In this document: piece after piece, positions 1 through 6,923 of the stretch
Position numbering within the stretch: position 1 is the stretch's first letter
Layout of the letters: the number at the start of each line of letters is the position of its first letter
Assembly: GCA_030041045.1 (NCBI GenBank)
Contig: JASHOQ010000131.1
Span: 1 to 64,000 of the forward strand
Reading direction: 5' to 3'
DNA: 64,000 nucleotides
Source: Acidobacteriaceae bacterium
GTDB taxonomy: Bacteria; Acidobacteriota; Terriglobia; Terriglobales; Acidobacteriaceae
Position numbers and translations under genes: made by a program
The notes under the pieces: generated by a model
What the model saw: only the letters and a program-made list of their open reading frames with translations
Told to the model about the DNA's origin: nothing
The model's database searches: none

Positions 1-2
1 GG

Positions 3-137
3 CCCACGCCGATTCGCTTCAGCTGGTGGAAGGGCTCGCGGCCGTCGCTCTTCGCTTTTACCACCGAGGCCACCGATCCCGGCGTGGTGGACTTCGACTG
101 GGTGCACTACGAGCCGCAGGGCGTGAATCCGTGGTAA
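3..137 (+). CDS. C-terminal fragment of a probable glycoside hydrolase (GH43/DUF1349-like)
   Basis: The reading frame is open from the window edge to TAA at 135-137, leaving the last 44 residues of a gene that starts outside. The fragment ends in FDWVHYEPQGVNPW and carries VVDFDWVHYEP. That kind of ending is typical of the concanavalin A-like C-terminal domain of GH43 beta-xylosidase/arabinofuranosidase-type enzymes and of DUF1349 proteins. Catalytic residues lie outside the window, so substrate and family cannot be proved. An araB gene 12 kb away fits pentose use, but that link is inference. Confidence 0.5.
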   Translation, partial: PTPIRFSWWKGSRPSLFAFTTEATDPGVVDFDWVHYEPQGVNPW

Positions 138-226
138 GCCCGGCGGTCGCCGCAAGGTACATTGAGGGGCTGGATAGGCAGCGGAAATAGAGGGCCGCAT
201 CTCAGGCTGCAAGATGATGGATGAAA

Positions 227-438
227 CCGCAGCTACGGCATTTTCTGAGTTACTGTGTCCTCTTCGTTCCATCGCAAGGTCGCCGCTCCCTGTTGGTCCC
301 ACCCCAGCAAGCGAGAAGCGCTTGCCGGGGACCCGGGTTGGTCGCGTCGACTCTGCTTTCCGTCTTCGGGATATAGCTACTCAGAAAATGCTTTAGCCTC
401 TGCGGCTTCGGGATACAGCAACTGTGAAACCGCTGTAA
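227..438. repeat. Degenerate palindromic element with a fragment of the 108-bp repeat
   Basis: The stretch 138-452 holds no gene but is structured. CATTTTCTGAGT at 239-250 is answered by its exact reverse complement at 379-390, with weaker matching flanks. The right end, about 398-438, is an inverted fragment of the 108-bp element seen at 2211 and 41664 (GATACAGCAACTGTGAAACC is shared). Between the arms lies a small hairpin (GCAAGCG...CGCTTGC near 309-323) and the phrase TTGGTCGCGTCGAC, which recurs near 5380. It looks like a decayed composite repeat. No transposase is present. Confidence 0.55.
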
Positions 439-452
439 TCGATGAGCTGAGC

Positions 453-965
453 TTAATCCATAAGCTGGTCTTTGACGGAGGTCTTGCGCACGAAGAAATC
501 GAATTCACCCGGCTTGAGAGGAACGCGCGGGTCGCGCTCGTACTTGCCCTTGTAACACTCATTGGGCGCGATGACGCCGGTAGAGAGAATCTGGGCGACG
601 GGGTACCAGTGCAGCGCGGCCAGGTTTTTTTCCATGCCGGAATCGCAGTTGATGTAGATCTCCATGCCGTTGTCATAGGTGCCCTGCACGGAGAAGAACT
701 TGGCGCCGGCGGGGACGGTGACCGTACCCATGCCCTGGTCGTCGATGTGCAGAGTTTCGCTGTGAATATCGTCGTTATGATCGAGGCGGATGAGAAGATT
801 GGACGGCATGATCGGGTGCGCGGTGCGGGCGTCGAACATGCGGATGGTGATGGTGGCGCCGGTTTGTGCGTGCACGCGGGGAAGCGCGGCGAGACAGGAA
901 AAAACGGCGGCGGAGCAGAGAGCAAGGGCGGAGATCGGGAGCGGGCGCAACCGCGATGGGGTCAT
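453..965 (-). CDS. Hypothetical small secreted protein
   Basis: A 170-residue protein starting ATG at 965. Residues 1-34 form a classical signal peptide: basic start, alanine/leucine-rich core and an Ala-x-Ala-type site (RVHA/QTG). The mature part is beta-rich, with a repeated pattern of threonine/valine strands and two cysteines, and has no catalytic motif I recognise. It is the last gene of the minus-strand run secretin - pseudopilin - pseudopilin and 147 bp beyond the second pseudopilin, so it may be a periplasmic or secreted accessory of that apparatus. That role rests on position alone. No good Shine-Dalgarno sequence precedes the ATG. Confidence 0.7.
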   Translation of the reverse strand: MTPSRLRPLPISALALCSAAVFSCLAALPRVHAQTGATITIRMFDARTAHPIMPSNLLIRLDHNDDIHSETLHIDDQGMGTVTVPAGAKFFSVQGTYDNGMEIYINCDSGMEKNLAALHWYPVAQILSTGVIAPNECYKGKYERDPRVPLKPGEFDFFVRKTSVKDQLMD

Positions 966-1111
966 ACTTTTACTTTGCCATGACCGGCCTCAAGATTTCC
1001 AGCCGCGCCGCGATGGAAGCCGTTACTCTTCAGGAAACACGGTAAGCATCGAGGGCCTGAACCGAATCGGGCCTTGGGTGTGCGTGCGATCTGCGGATCG
1101 GCGAGGTGCAG

Positions 1112-1513
1112 CTACCAGGAAGAGTAGGGCTGGTCGTCGGAGCCGGTCTCTTCCGAGCCTGAGTGGACGTCGGAGATGCCGGGCTCGGTTTCGTCGATGG
1201 AGTACATGGCATCGCTGGTGTCGGTGACCCAGGTATCGTTGGCGTGGGTCATGGGGTCCTCGGGAATGGCGCGCAGGTAGCCGGCCTGGACGAGGTCGTC
1301 GAGCGATTGCGGAGCTTTCTGCTTGTCCATAGTGTAGGAATCGATGGCGTCGCGCATGACGTGCAGGTCTTCCTTGAGCACGGCCTCGCGCGCGGACTTG
1401 ATGGCGCCCGTGAAGCGGGGAATGGCCATGGCCATCAGGATGAGGATGATGGTCATCACCACCATCAGTTCGATGAGCGTGAAGCCGGATTCGGATTGGC
1501 GCGCGCGGGTCAG
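1112..1513 (-). CDS. Type II secretion/type IV pilus-like pseudopilin (GspG-like), start codon abnormal
   Basis: The protein contains the prepilin processing and helix motif GFTLIELMVVMTIILILM followed by a globular region, YLRAIPEDPMTHANDTW, typical of GspG (major pseudopilin) C-termini. The motif needs a short basic leader with Gly before the cleaved Phe. In this frame the only leader available is L-TRARQSESG, starting with CTG at 1511-1513, because an in-frame TGA lies five codons further upstream at 1526-1528. Starting at the ATG at 1465 would cut off the processing site. The upstream boundary coincides with a palindromic repeat (1523-1596), so the original start may have been displaced. 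Length from CTG is 133 residues, normal for GspG. It follows a second pseudopilin and a secretin in the same direction. Confidence 0.75.
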   Translation of the reverse strand: MTRARQSESGFTLIELMVVMTIILILMAMAIPRFTGAIKSAREAVLKEDLHVMRDAIDSYTMDKQKAPQSLDDLVQAGYLRAIPEDPMTHANDTWVTDTSDAMYSIDETEPGISDVHSGSEETGSDDQPYSSW

Positions 1514-1522
1514 GTTGAAATT

Positions 1523-1596
1523 CCTTCAGGGGGCTAAAGCCCCGCCTTCTCGTCTTGCCCTTCTGCGGCACGGCTGAAGCCGTGCCCTTTCAAAAC
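1523..1596. repeat. GGGGCTAAAGCCCC / GGCACGGCTGAAGCCGTGCC palindrome pair
   Basis: Two short palindromes, GGGGCTAAAGCCCC and GGCACGGCTGAAGCCGTGCC, separated by about 25 bp and followed by CTTTCAAAA. The same arrangement recurs at 50701-50775 and 54023-54099, and half copies occur near 2370, 5400 and 17910. This copy fills the gap between the two pseudopilin genes and abuts the abnormal start of the downstream one. It is a REP-like intergenic element; whether it is transcribed as a hairpin is not known. Confidence 0.8.
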
Positions 1597-1598
1597 CG

Positions 1599-2096
1599 TT
1601 ACCAGGTGTTGTACTTGGTGCCGTCGAGTCCGGTACCGTCGGATTTCGAGTACACGTCAAAGACACTTTGGCCGCCGTAGGAGTCCGAATCCGGGTCGTC
1701 CTGCATGGAACGCATACCCCACTCGGCCTTGCCGGTCATGGGGTCGACGGGGATGCGGCGCAAAAACTTGAGTTTCTTGCCTTGCACATCGACGCCATCC
1801 ACAAGGGTTTGCAGGTCGGGTGGGTAGTTCTGGCTGTCGACCTTGGTCTGAAAGGCGCCCTTGTCGGCTGCGTCCTTGTATTTATCGATGGCGTCGCGCA
1901 TCATCCACAGGTCGTAGCGGAGCTCCCGCTCGGACTGGCGCTTGTATTGAAAACGGGCGATGGGAAATGCGGCGCCGGCAAGCACGGCAAGAATGGTGAT
2001 GGTAACGATGAGCTCCACCAGCGTGAGACCGCGCTCGCGGGGCGGGATGGGGCGGGTTGGCGCGACGGGTTTCAGAATGCGTATTCCTCGGGGCAA
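1599..2096 (-). CDS. Type II secretion-like pseudopilin (GspG-like)
   Basis: A 165-residue pseudopilin. Residues 23-45 hold the prepilin motif RERGLTLVELIVTITILAVL, with cleavage expected after the Gly and the conserved Glu five residues later, followed by a hydrophobic helix. The C-terminal half has the GspG-type pattern FLRRIPVDPMTGKAEWGMRS and a DPDSDSYGG stretch resembling the calcium-binding loop of major pseudopilins. The start used is TTG at 2096, giving a basic proline-rich leader; no ATG lies upstream of the motif. It lies between the secretin gene and a second pseudopilin, pointing to a secretion or pilus-like assembly exported through that secretin. Confidence 0.85.
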   Translation of the reverse strand: MPRGIRILKPVAPTRPIPPRERGLTLVELIVTITILAVLAGAAFPIARFQYKRQSERELRYDLWMMRDAIDKYKDAADKGAFQTKVDSQNYPPDLQTLVDGVDVQGKKLKFLRRIPVDPMTGKAEWGMRSMQDDPDSDSYGGQSVFDVYSKSDGTGLDGTKYNTW

Positions 2097-2210
2097 CCGG
2101 CCCCTGAATCCATTATCAGGCTTTTTCGGCTTGGCTTGCCGTGCCAGCCTCGAGTTTCCCCGCGTCCGGGACCGCTTGAGCGGGAATCTGAAGCAGGGGC
2201 TACAGCGGTT

Positions 2211-2318
2211 TCACAGTTGCTGTATCCCTAAGCCGCAGATGCTAAGTGGCTTTTTCACCGAGAAAAAGCCACCTTCCGCAACTGTGAAATACGGCTACAT
2301 GTACTGTGGAACCGCTCT
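2211..2318. repeat. 108-bp hairpin element, copy A
   Basis: The stretch from TCACAGTTGC to ACCGCTCT is about 108 bp and matches 41664-41771 at all but about three positions. It contains an inner hairpin (AGTGGCTTTTT ... AAAAAGCCACT-like arms) nested within outer arms CACAGTTGC and GCAACTGTG. It lies downstream of the secretin gene. Between it and the secretin stop (2319-2406) are two more TCTGAAGCC half-palindromes. No coding potential is seen. Confidence 0.85.
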
Positions 2319-2406
2319 GAAGCCCCGACGTAATCCTGCGGTTTCCGCTCTGAAGCCGTGCCCTGGTTGCAAAGCCCCCTTCCGCAGAGTTTTTCAGCCT
2401 TCGCTC

Positions 2407-5124
2407 TCAGCGCACGCTGACGCTGGCCGGCGTGGACTGCGCGGCAACGGTCTGCTGCGCGCTGGTAACCACCGAGGCGCGGGTCATGGTGAGAGCGCTG
2501 GGTCCCGAGGCCTTCGCCTGAAATGTAAGGACGCAGACCACCCCTCCGCCGCTCACGCCGGCGGCGCCGGGCGGGCGCGAAGCCACGATGGTAAGGTTGC
2601 CCTGGCCGTCGTCGCGATGGACGAGGGCCGCCGCCTGGCCGTCGCCGCTCAGGAAGTTGCCGGAATCGACGTTGATGAGCCCGAGCTTGCCCGCATCGAA
2701 ATGGATCTGGATGGGCACCGAAGCGACGTTGGTCGCGCCGTTGAGGACAACGGGCACCTGGAAGGTGGCGCCATTGGCGAGCGGCGCAGCCGGGAGATTG
2801 AAGGTGAACACGGGCGAAGAGGAGGGCGGCGCGCCGGCCGGAGAAGCGTTCGCCGGTGAAGCGGCGCCCGGCGCGGCGCTGTCAGGCGGCACACTTGCCG
2901 GGGGAGCGTTGGCGGGGGCCACACGGTCAGGCGGCACAGGCTGCGGCCCGGGAGCAGCGTTCGGCGGAGTGCCGGTGGGCCCGTTCGCTGCGGCGTTGCG
3001 GGAGGCGCCGACTTCAGCGCCGGATTGGAGATTGTTGAGGGCGGACTGGCGGGCGTTGGCTGCCGCAGCCTGCTGCGCCGGCGTGGGCGGCGCGGGAGCC
3101 GGAGGCGAGTAAGGCGGCGGATTGAAGTTGGGTTGCTGGGCCTGGCGCATCTGGGCCAGCGCCTGCGGCGCCGCGACGTCAGCGCTCTGCGCGGGAACGG
3201 TGTCAAAGGCCTGCTGATTGGCAGCCGGCGGCGGCTGCTCAAAGGCTGTGGGATGCACGGCGGGCCCATCAGGAACTTCGCGGCGGAGATCGATGGACTG
3301 GCCGGAGCCGGTGTCGATGGCGCGCAGGTTTTCCTGGTCGAGATACTGCGAGCGCACGATGTGGGGCACGACCACGAACACGATCTCGTCGTTCTGGATG
3401 GTGTGGTCCTTGGAGCCGAAGATGTACTTGAGGATGGGGATGGAGCTCAGGCCGGGAATGCCGGTCCAGCTCTGCTGATCCTGGTTGTCCTGGATGCCGC
3501 CGAGGATGCTGGCCTCGCCCTCGCGCAGGCGGATGACCTGATCGACCACGCGTTGCGAGAGGATGGGCTCGGTGACGCCGCTGATGGTGACCGAGCCCGA
3601 TTGCGCGCTGACCGTGATCTTGATCTTGAGGGTGACGTCGTGATCGTAGTGAACGCTGGGTGTGACCTCGATATCGACGCCGACATCCTCGTACTGGAAC
3701 TGGGTGTTGACCAGCGAGCTGACTAGAGCCGTGGCCGCACCGGTTTGATACGAACCGGTGGCGATGGGAATCTTGGAGCCGATCTTCATCTCCGCTTTCT
3801 GCCCGTCGGTGGCGCGAATGCGGGGATCCTGAAGGATCTGCGTGTCGGTATCGGTGAGCAGAAGATTGAGCGTGGCCGAGCCCACGGTGACGGCAAAGTC
3901 AGAAGCCTTGAGATGGGCCAGGTTGTAGAGCGTGGGCGAAGTGGTGCTGGTGGTCGTGGTGCTGGTGGTTGTGGAGGTGCTGGAGCTGCTGCTCGAGTTG
4001 GGCGCCTGCAGGGCGACGCCGACGCTCGAGGGCCACTCGATGCCGACGGTGCGCTCCCAGTTCCTGCTCACTTCCAGCACCGCGGTATCCACCACGACCT
4101 CCGCGCGCGGTTTGTCCAGGTCGCTGATGATTTTCTGCGCGAGCAGAAGCTCGTCCGGCGTGCCGCGCATGACGATGGCGTTCTGGCTCTGCACGCCGTA
4201 AACCTTGGAGTTGGGCAGCACGTTGCGCAAGGCGGTCTGCACGTCATTGAGATCGTTCTGCTGCCAGGCGTTGGCCAGGTAGAAGGTCTGCACGGCCTGC
4301 TCATCGAGCTCGGTGCGCTTGACGCGCGTGTTCTGGGCCACAAAGATGGTGTTCCCGGTGATGGGGCGCCAGAAGGTGTTGGACATGGTGCTGACGATGC
4401 GCAGGGCGTCGAGCAGAGAAACGTTGTTGAGATCGACCTGAATGCGCTTGGAGTTGTAATCGGGATCGAAGAGCACGTTGATGCCGGCAGCCTTGCCGAT
4501 GGCCTGATAGACGACCTTGGTGTCTTCGGTCATGTGCAGGGTGAGCGGCTCATTGGACATGGGCTTGAGCTGCGCGGGGCCTTCAATGGTTTCGAGCTCA
4601 TGCTGCTCGCCGGCCAGCTCGGGCACGGCCATCTCCGGCGGCGGAGCGGCCTGGCCCTGCTTCTGGCGGACCAGGTTGATCTCCTGCTGGGCTTCTTCGT
4701 CGGAGGGGTCGATCTCCGAGGCGTGGAGAAACTCTGCCAGCGCGCCCTGCAGGTCGCCGGATTGGACGAGCTTGCGGCCGGCGCTGATGTGCGCGGCGGC
4801 GGCGGAGACGCGCACGCGGTAGAGCGCGGTCTGGTAGCGCAGGTCCTTGGGGCTCCTCTGGAAGGCCTTCTGGTAGTCCTCAAAGGCGGTGTCGTAGTCC
4901 TGGTGCGCTTCAGCCGCCTGGCCGCGCTTGAAATAGGCGTTGGCGGAGTTGCCGGACGCGTACAGGCTGGTGCTCGAAAGGCCGGCCAGCCCCAGCACGA
5001 GGAGTGCGGCAAAAGCGGGGAAGGCTCGCGGCCGGACGGGCCCGGAAGCCAGCCCGGAAGGGAGCGGGGAAGCGAACCTCGACGTAGACCTGGAGCTGGC
5101 GGAGGATTGGGGACGATGCGTCAT
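2407..5124 (-). CDS. Secretin (GspD/PilQ family) with N-terminal TPR and C-terminal cohesin-like domain
   Basis: A 905-residue outer-membrane secretin. The ATG at 5124 is chosen because it precedes a signal peptide (residues 1-58) ending near LYASGNS; the frame is open further upstream but with unlikely sequence. Residues about 60-155 are TPR-like (KRGQAAEAHQDYDTAFEDYQ). Secretin N-domains follow (YQAIGKAAGINVLFDPDYN; VYGVQSQNAIVMRGTPDELL), then a Ser/Thr-only linker and the secretin beta-barrel (VGVDIEVTPSVHYD, LREGEASILGGIQDNQ, PILKYIFGSK). After a long Pro/Ala-rich linker the last ~130 residues (FNLPAAPLANGATFQVPVVL to the end) read as a cohesin-type beta-sandwich. It heads an operon-like run with two pseudopilins. 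The cohesin-like tail could bind another surface component; no dockerin partner is seen here. Confidence 0.9.
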   Translation of the reverse strand: MTHRPQSSASSRSTSRFASPLPSGLASGPVRPRAFPAFAALLVLGLAGLSSTSLYASGNSANAYFKRGQAAEAHQDYDTAFEDYQKAFQRSPKDLRYQTALYRVRVSAAAAHISAGRKLVQSGDLQGALAEFLHASEIDPSDEEAQQEINLVRQKQGQAAPPPEMAVPELAGEQHELETIEGPAQLKPMSNEPLTLHMTEDTKVVYQAIGKAAGINVLFDPDYNSKRIQVDLNNVSLLDALRIVSTMSNTFWRPITGNTIFVAQNTRVKRTELDEQAVQTFYLANAWQQNDLNDVQTALRNVLPNSKVYGVQSQNAIVMRGTPDELLLAQKIISDLDKPRAEVVVDTAVLEVSRNWERTVGIEWPSSVGVALQAPNSSSSSSTSTTTSTTTTSTTSPTLYNLAHLKASDFAVTVGSATLNLLLTDTDTQILQDPRIRATDGQKAEMKIGSKIPIATGSYQTGAATALVSSLVNTQFQYEDVGVDIEVTPSVHYDHDVTLKIKITVSAQSGSVTISGVTEPILSQRVVDQVIRLREGEASILGGIQDNQDQQSWTGIPGLSSIPILKYIFGSKDHTIQNDEIVFVVVPHIVRSQYLDQENLRAIDTGSGQSIDLRREVPDGPAVHPTAFEQPPPAANQQAFDTVPAQSADVAAPQALAQMRQAQQPNFNPPPYSPPAPAPPTPAQQAAAANARQSALNNLQSGAEVGASRNAAANGPTGTPPNAAPGPQPVPPDRVAPANAPPASVPPDSAAPGAASPANASPAGAPPSSSPVFTFNLPAAPLANGATFQVPVVLNGATNVASVPIQIHFDAGKLGLINVDSGNFLSGDGQAAALVHRDDGQGNLTIVASRPPGAAGVSGGGVVCVLTFQAKASGPSALTMTRASVVTSAQQTVAAQSTPASVSVR

Positions 5125-5462
5125 TCTACTCCCGGGCGATTCAAGCCCGCCGTGGCGTGAAGGGCGGGATGATCCGGGCTGGCAAGGGGAGCCCGGTGCG
5201 CAATGGATGCTGTCGACGGAAATCAGCCGAAGCTGCCTCATTGTAGTGATCGAAGCCTCAGTTGAACAAATCCGCGTTGCGCCAAGGCAGAGTTCGGTCG
5301 GCAAATTGGGCCGATGCTGCAGCGATTCCCGAGTAATTCCATCCTTTGAGCAGAAGTGCTCGGTCGACGACTCCCTGTTGGTCGCGTCGACTTGAAGCCG
5401 GCGGCTTCAAAACGCGGTGACTCGGGAATCGCGATACGATGGGAATTCGAGGACGCATCCCC
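5125..5462. other. Divergent intergenic region between the secretin and smpB
   Basis: No gene is evident in these 338 bases. The stretch 5365-5412 carries CTCCCTGTTGGTCGCGTCGA, also present in split form near 283-356, and the palindrome TTGAAGCCGGCGGCTTCAA at 5393-5411, a relative of the GGCTGAAGCC repeats. Promoters for both flanking genes should lie here but I could not identify convincing -35/-10 pairs. Confidence 0.5.
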
Positions 5463-6014
5463 ATGGCCCGGCAGAGCAGCCACGTCGTGATTCCCAAGGG
5501 CGCGCCTGGCGCCGGCAAGCCCGTGCAGCCGCGCGATCCGGTGGCCGCGGGCGAGCGGGACGCGGCGCAGAACCGGGCCGCGGGGCACCACTATTTTCTG
5601 CTGGAGAAAGTGGAGGCGGGCGTGGCGCTGCGCGGGACCGAGGTGAAGTCGATCCGCGAAGGCAAAGCCAACCTGAAGGACGCCTATGGCTTGATCAAGG
5701 ACGGCGAGGCCTTCCTGCTGAACATGCATATCGGTCCTTATTCCCATGGGAACCTGGCCAACCACGATGAGACCCGAACGCGCAAATTGCTGCTGCACCG
5801 GGATGAAGTGCGCAAGCTACAAGGAAAGACGCAAATTAAAGGGCATACGCTCATCCCCACCCGGCTTTATTTCCGCAACGGCCGGGTGAAATGCGAGCTG
5901 GCCCTGGCTAAAGGCAAGCAGGACTGGGACAAGCGGGAGACAGAACGGCGGCGTGAGGCGGACCGCGAGGCGCGGGCGGCGATCAAGGCGAGCAAGCAGA
6001 GGAGCAGCCGGTAG
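5463..6014 (+). CDS. smpB: SsrA-binding protein SmpB
   Basis: SmpB binds the tRNA-like part of tmRNA and brings it to stalled ribosomes in trans-translation. The protein (183 residues from this ATG) has the family core: HHYFLLEKVEAGVALRGTEV, KSIREGKANLKDAYG, the NHDETRTRKLLLH helix, LIPTRLYFRNGRVKCELALA and the basic tail DKRETERRREADREARAA. GAGGA lies 9 bases before the ATG at 5463; an upstream in-frame ATG at 5439 would add eight residues and has no ribosome site. The 30-residue Pro/Ala-rich N-terminal extension before the core is longer than in most SmpB proteins. The stop is followed after one base by an octamer repeat array. The tmRNA gene itself is not in the window. Confidence 0.97.
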   Translation: MARQSSHVVIPKGAPGAGKPVQPRDPVAAGERDAAQNRAAGHHYFLLEKVEAGVALRGTEVKSIREGKANLKDAYGLIKDGEAFLLNMHIGPYSHGNLANHDETRTRKLLLHRDEVRKLQGKTQIKGHTLIPTRLYFRNGRVKCELALAKGKQDWDKRETERRREADREARAAIKASKQRSSR

Positions 6015-6015
6015 G

Positions 6016-6068
6016 CGGCGAGTCAGCGAGTCAGCGAGTTAGCGAGTCCGCGAGTCAGCGAGTCAGCG
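6016..6068. repeat. Octamer tandem array (GTCAGCGA type)
   Basis: About six imperfect copies of an 8-bp unit (AGCGAGTC/AGCGAGTT/CGCGAGTC) run from just after the smpB stop into the 3' end of vapC. The minus-strand TGA stop of vapC (6063-6065) is itself part of the array. The same unit recurs at 11154, 12050, 13881, 28348 and 36977. Confidence 0.9.
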
Positions 6069-6461
6069 GATGACTTCAATGTCGATTCCCAGGTTGAGGT
6101 TCTTCCAATTGTGGTCGGCAGTGTAGGCCGTGGCTCGGCGCTCGAGCGCGAGAGCCAGACAGGCGCGGTCGCCGAGAGACAGCCCGCGAGAATGCGTGCG
6201 GGCGACCAGGGCGCCGGCCAATTGGGCATGGTGATCGTCGAACACGATCGACGGGCACTTGAGCGATTGAATGCTCGCCCATGCGGTCTCCGGATCGATG
6301 CCTCTTTCGACGAGTTTCGACTGCACCTCCGCCAGATTGACGCTGCTGATGACTCCGTGCGCCACCACCTGCAAGGCGCGATCCAGCCCCGGTTCGCGGT
6401 GGAGAATGGCCAGCAAGACAGAGGCGTCGAGGACGGCTGCTTCGGGAGTAGCGCCTTCCAA
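6063..6461 (-). CDS. PIN-domain ribonuclease toxin (VapC-like)
   Basis: A 132-residue PIN-domain protein, likely an RNase toxin. The acidic residues expected for metal-dependent cleavage are visible: Asp in VLDASVLLAIL (residue ~12), Glu in VNLAEVQSKL, Asp in LSLGDRACLALA and Asp in AYTADHNWKNL. The start is TTG at 6461, one base after the stop of the antitoxin gene upstream, so the pair is almost certainly translated together. The stop codon TGA is supplied by the octamer repeat array that lies between this gene and smpB, so the array may have trimmed or replaced the original C-terminus. The family assignment is secure; the RNA target is unknown. Confidence 0.92.
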   Translation of the reverse strand: MEGATPEAAVLDASVLLAILHREPGLDRALQVVAHGVISSVNLAEVQSKLVERGIDPETAWASIQSLKCPSIVFDDHHAQLAGALVARTHSRGLSLGDRACLALALERRATAYTADHNWKNLNLGIDIEVIR

Positions 6462-6462
6462 T

Positions 6463-6804
6463 TCAGCCCACCTTCTTCAGGGATTCTTGCAAAGAGGACT
6501 CGAAGAGCGCTTTCCGCTGCTGTTCAAGCTCTTGCTGCTCGCGCCTAACTTCCTCGCGCCGGTCGGCGAGGAGCTCGTCCACGAGGGAGACACCGGGCAG
6601 GATCAGCTTCGCGATTTCCTCCTGGGCCTGTTTGATCCTGTGCAGGTAGGTCTCGATGCGCAGGGTTCCGTCAACTACTTCCATTACCAGGGTTTCACCG
6701 GGCTCAAATCCAAGCGCGCGGCGGATCTCCGCCGGGATGACGATACGGCCGTTGGGGGCGAGCTTTGTCTTGCCCCGCGGGCTCGAGTCGTCAGAAGCTT
6801 TCAT
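6463..6804 (-). CDS. AbrB/MazE-type antitoxin (VapB-like)
   Basis: A 113-residue protein with an N-terminal swapped-hairpin AbrB DNA-binding domain (GKTKLAPNGRIVIPAEIRRA, then LGFEPGETLVMEVVDGTLRI), followed by a long charged helix (RREEVRREQQELEQQRKALF) that would wrap the toxin. It directly precedes the PIN toxin gene, the usual VapBC order. The ATG at 6804 is preferred: GAGAAG lies 8 bases upstream. A GTG at 6813 is also in frame but has no ribosome site. AbrB-type antitoxins normally repress their own operon, and TGTGACA-like repeats occur in the promoter stretch just upstream. Confidence 0.9.
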   Translation of the reverse strand: MKASDDSSPRGKTKLAPNGRIVIPAEIRRALGFEPGETLVMEVVDGTLRIETYLHRIKQAQEEIAKLILPGVSLVDELLADRREEVRREQQELEQQRKALFESSLQESLKKVG

Positions 6805-6835
6805 TTGTGTCACTTCTCTATATTATGTCACATAG
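6805..6835 (-). promoter_or_regulatory. Probable vapBC promoter/operator
   Basis: On the minus strand this AT-rich stretch reads TGTGACATAATATAGAGAAG followed by TGACAC just before the ATG. It contains two directly repeated GTGACA-type sites separated by a TAATAT/TATAGA -10-like sequence, an arrangement expected for an autoregulated toxin-antitoxin operon. The assignment is by position and composition only. Confidence 0.4.
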
Positions 6836-6923
6836 CTACCCGGATGACAAATCCGACAGGTTTATCGGCGCGCTGTTCGCGCGATGTTTCGCACATCTGG
6901 GGCCGCGGTGAAAAAATGGCAAC

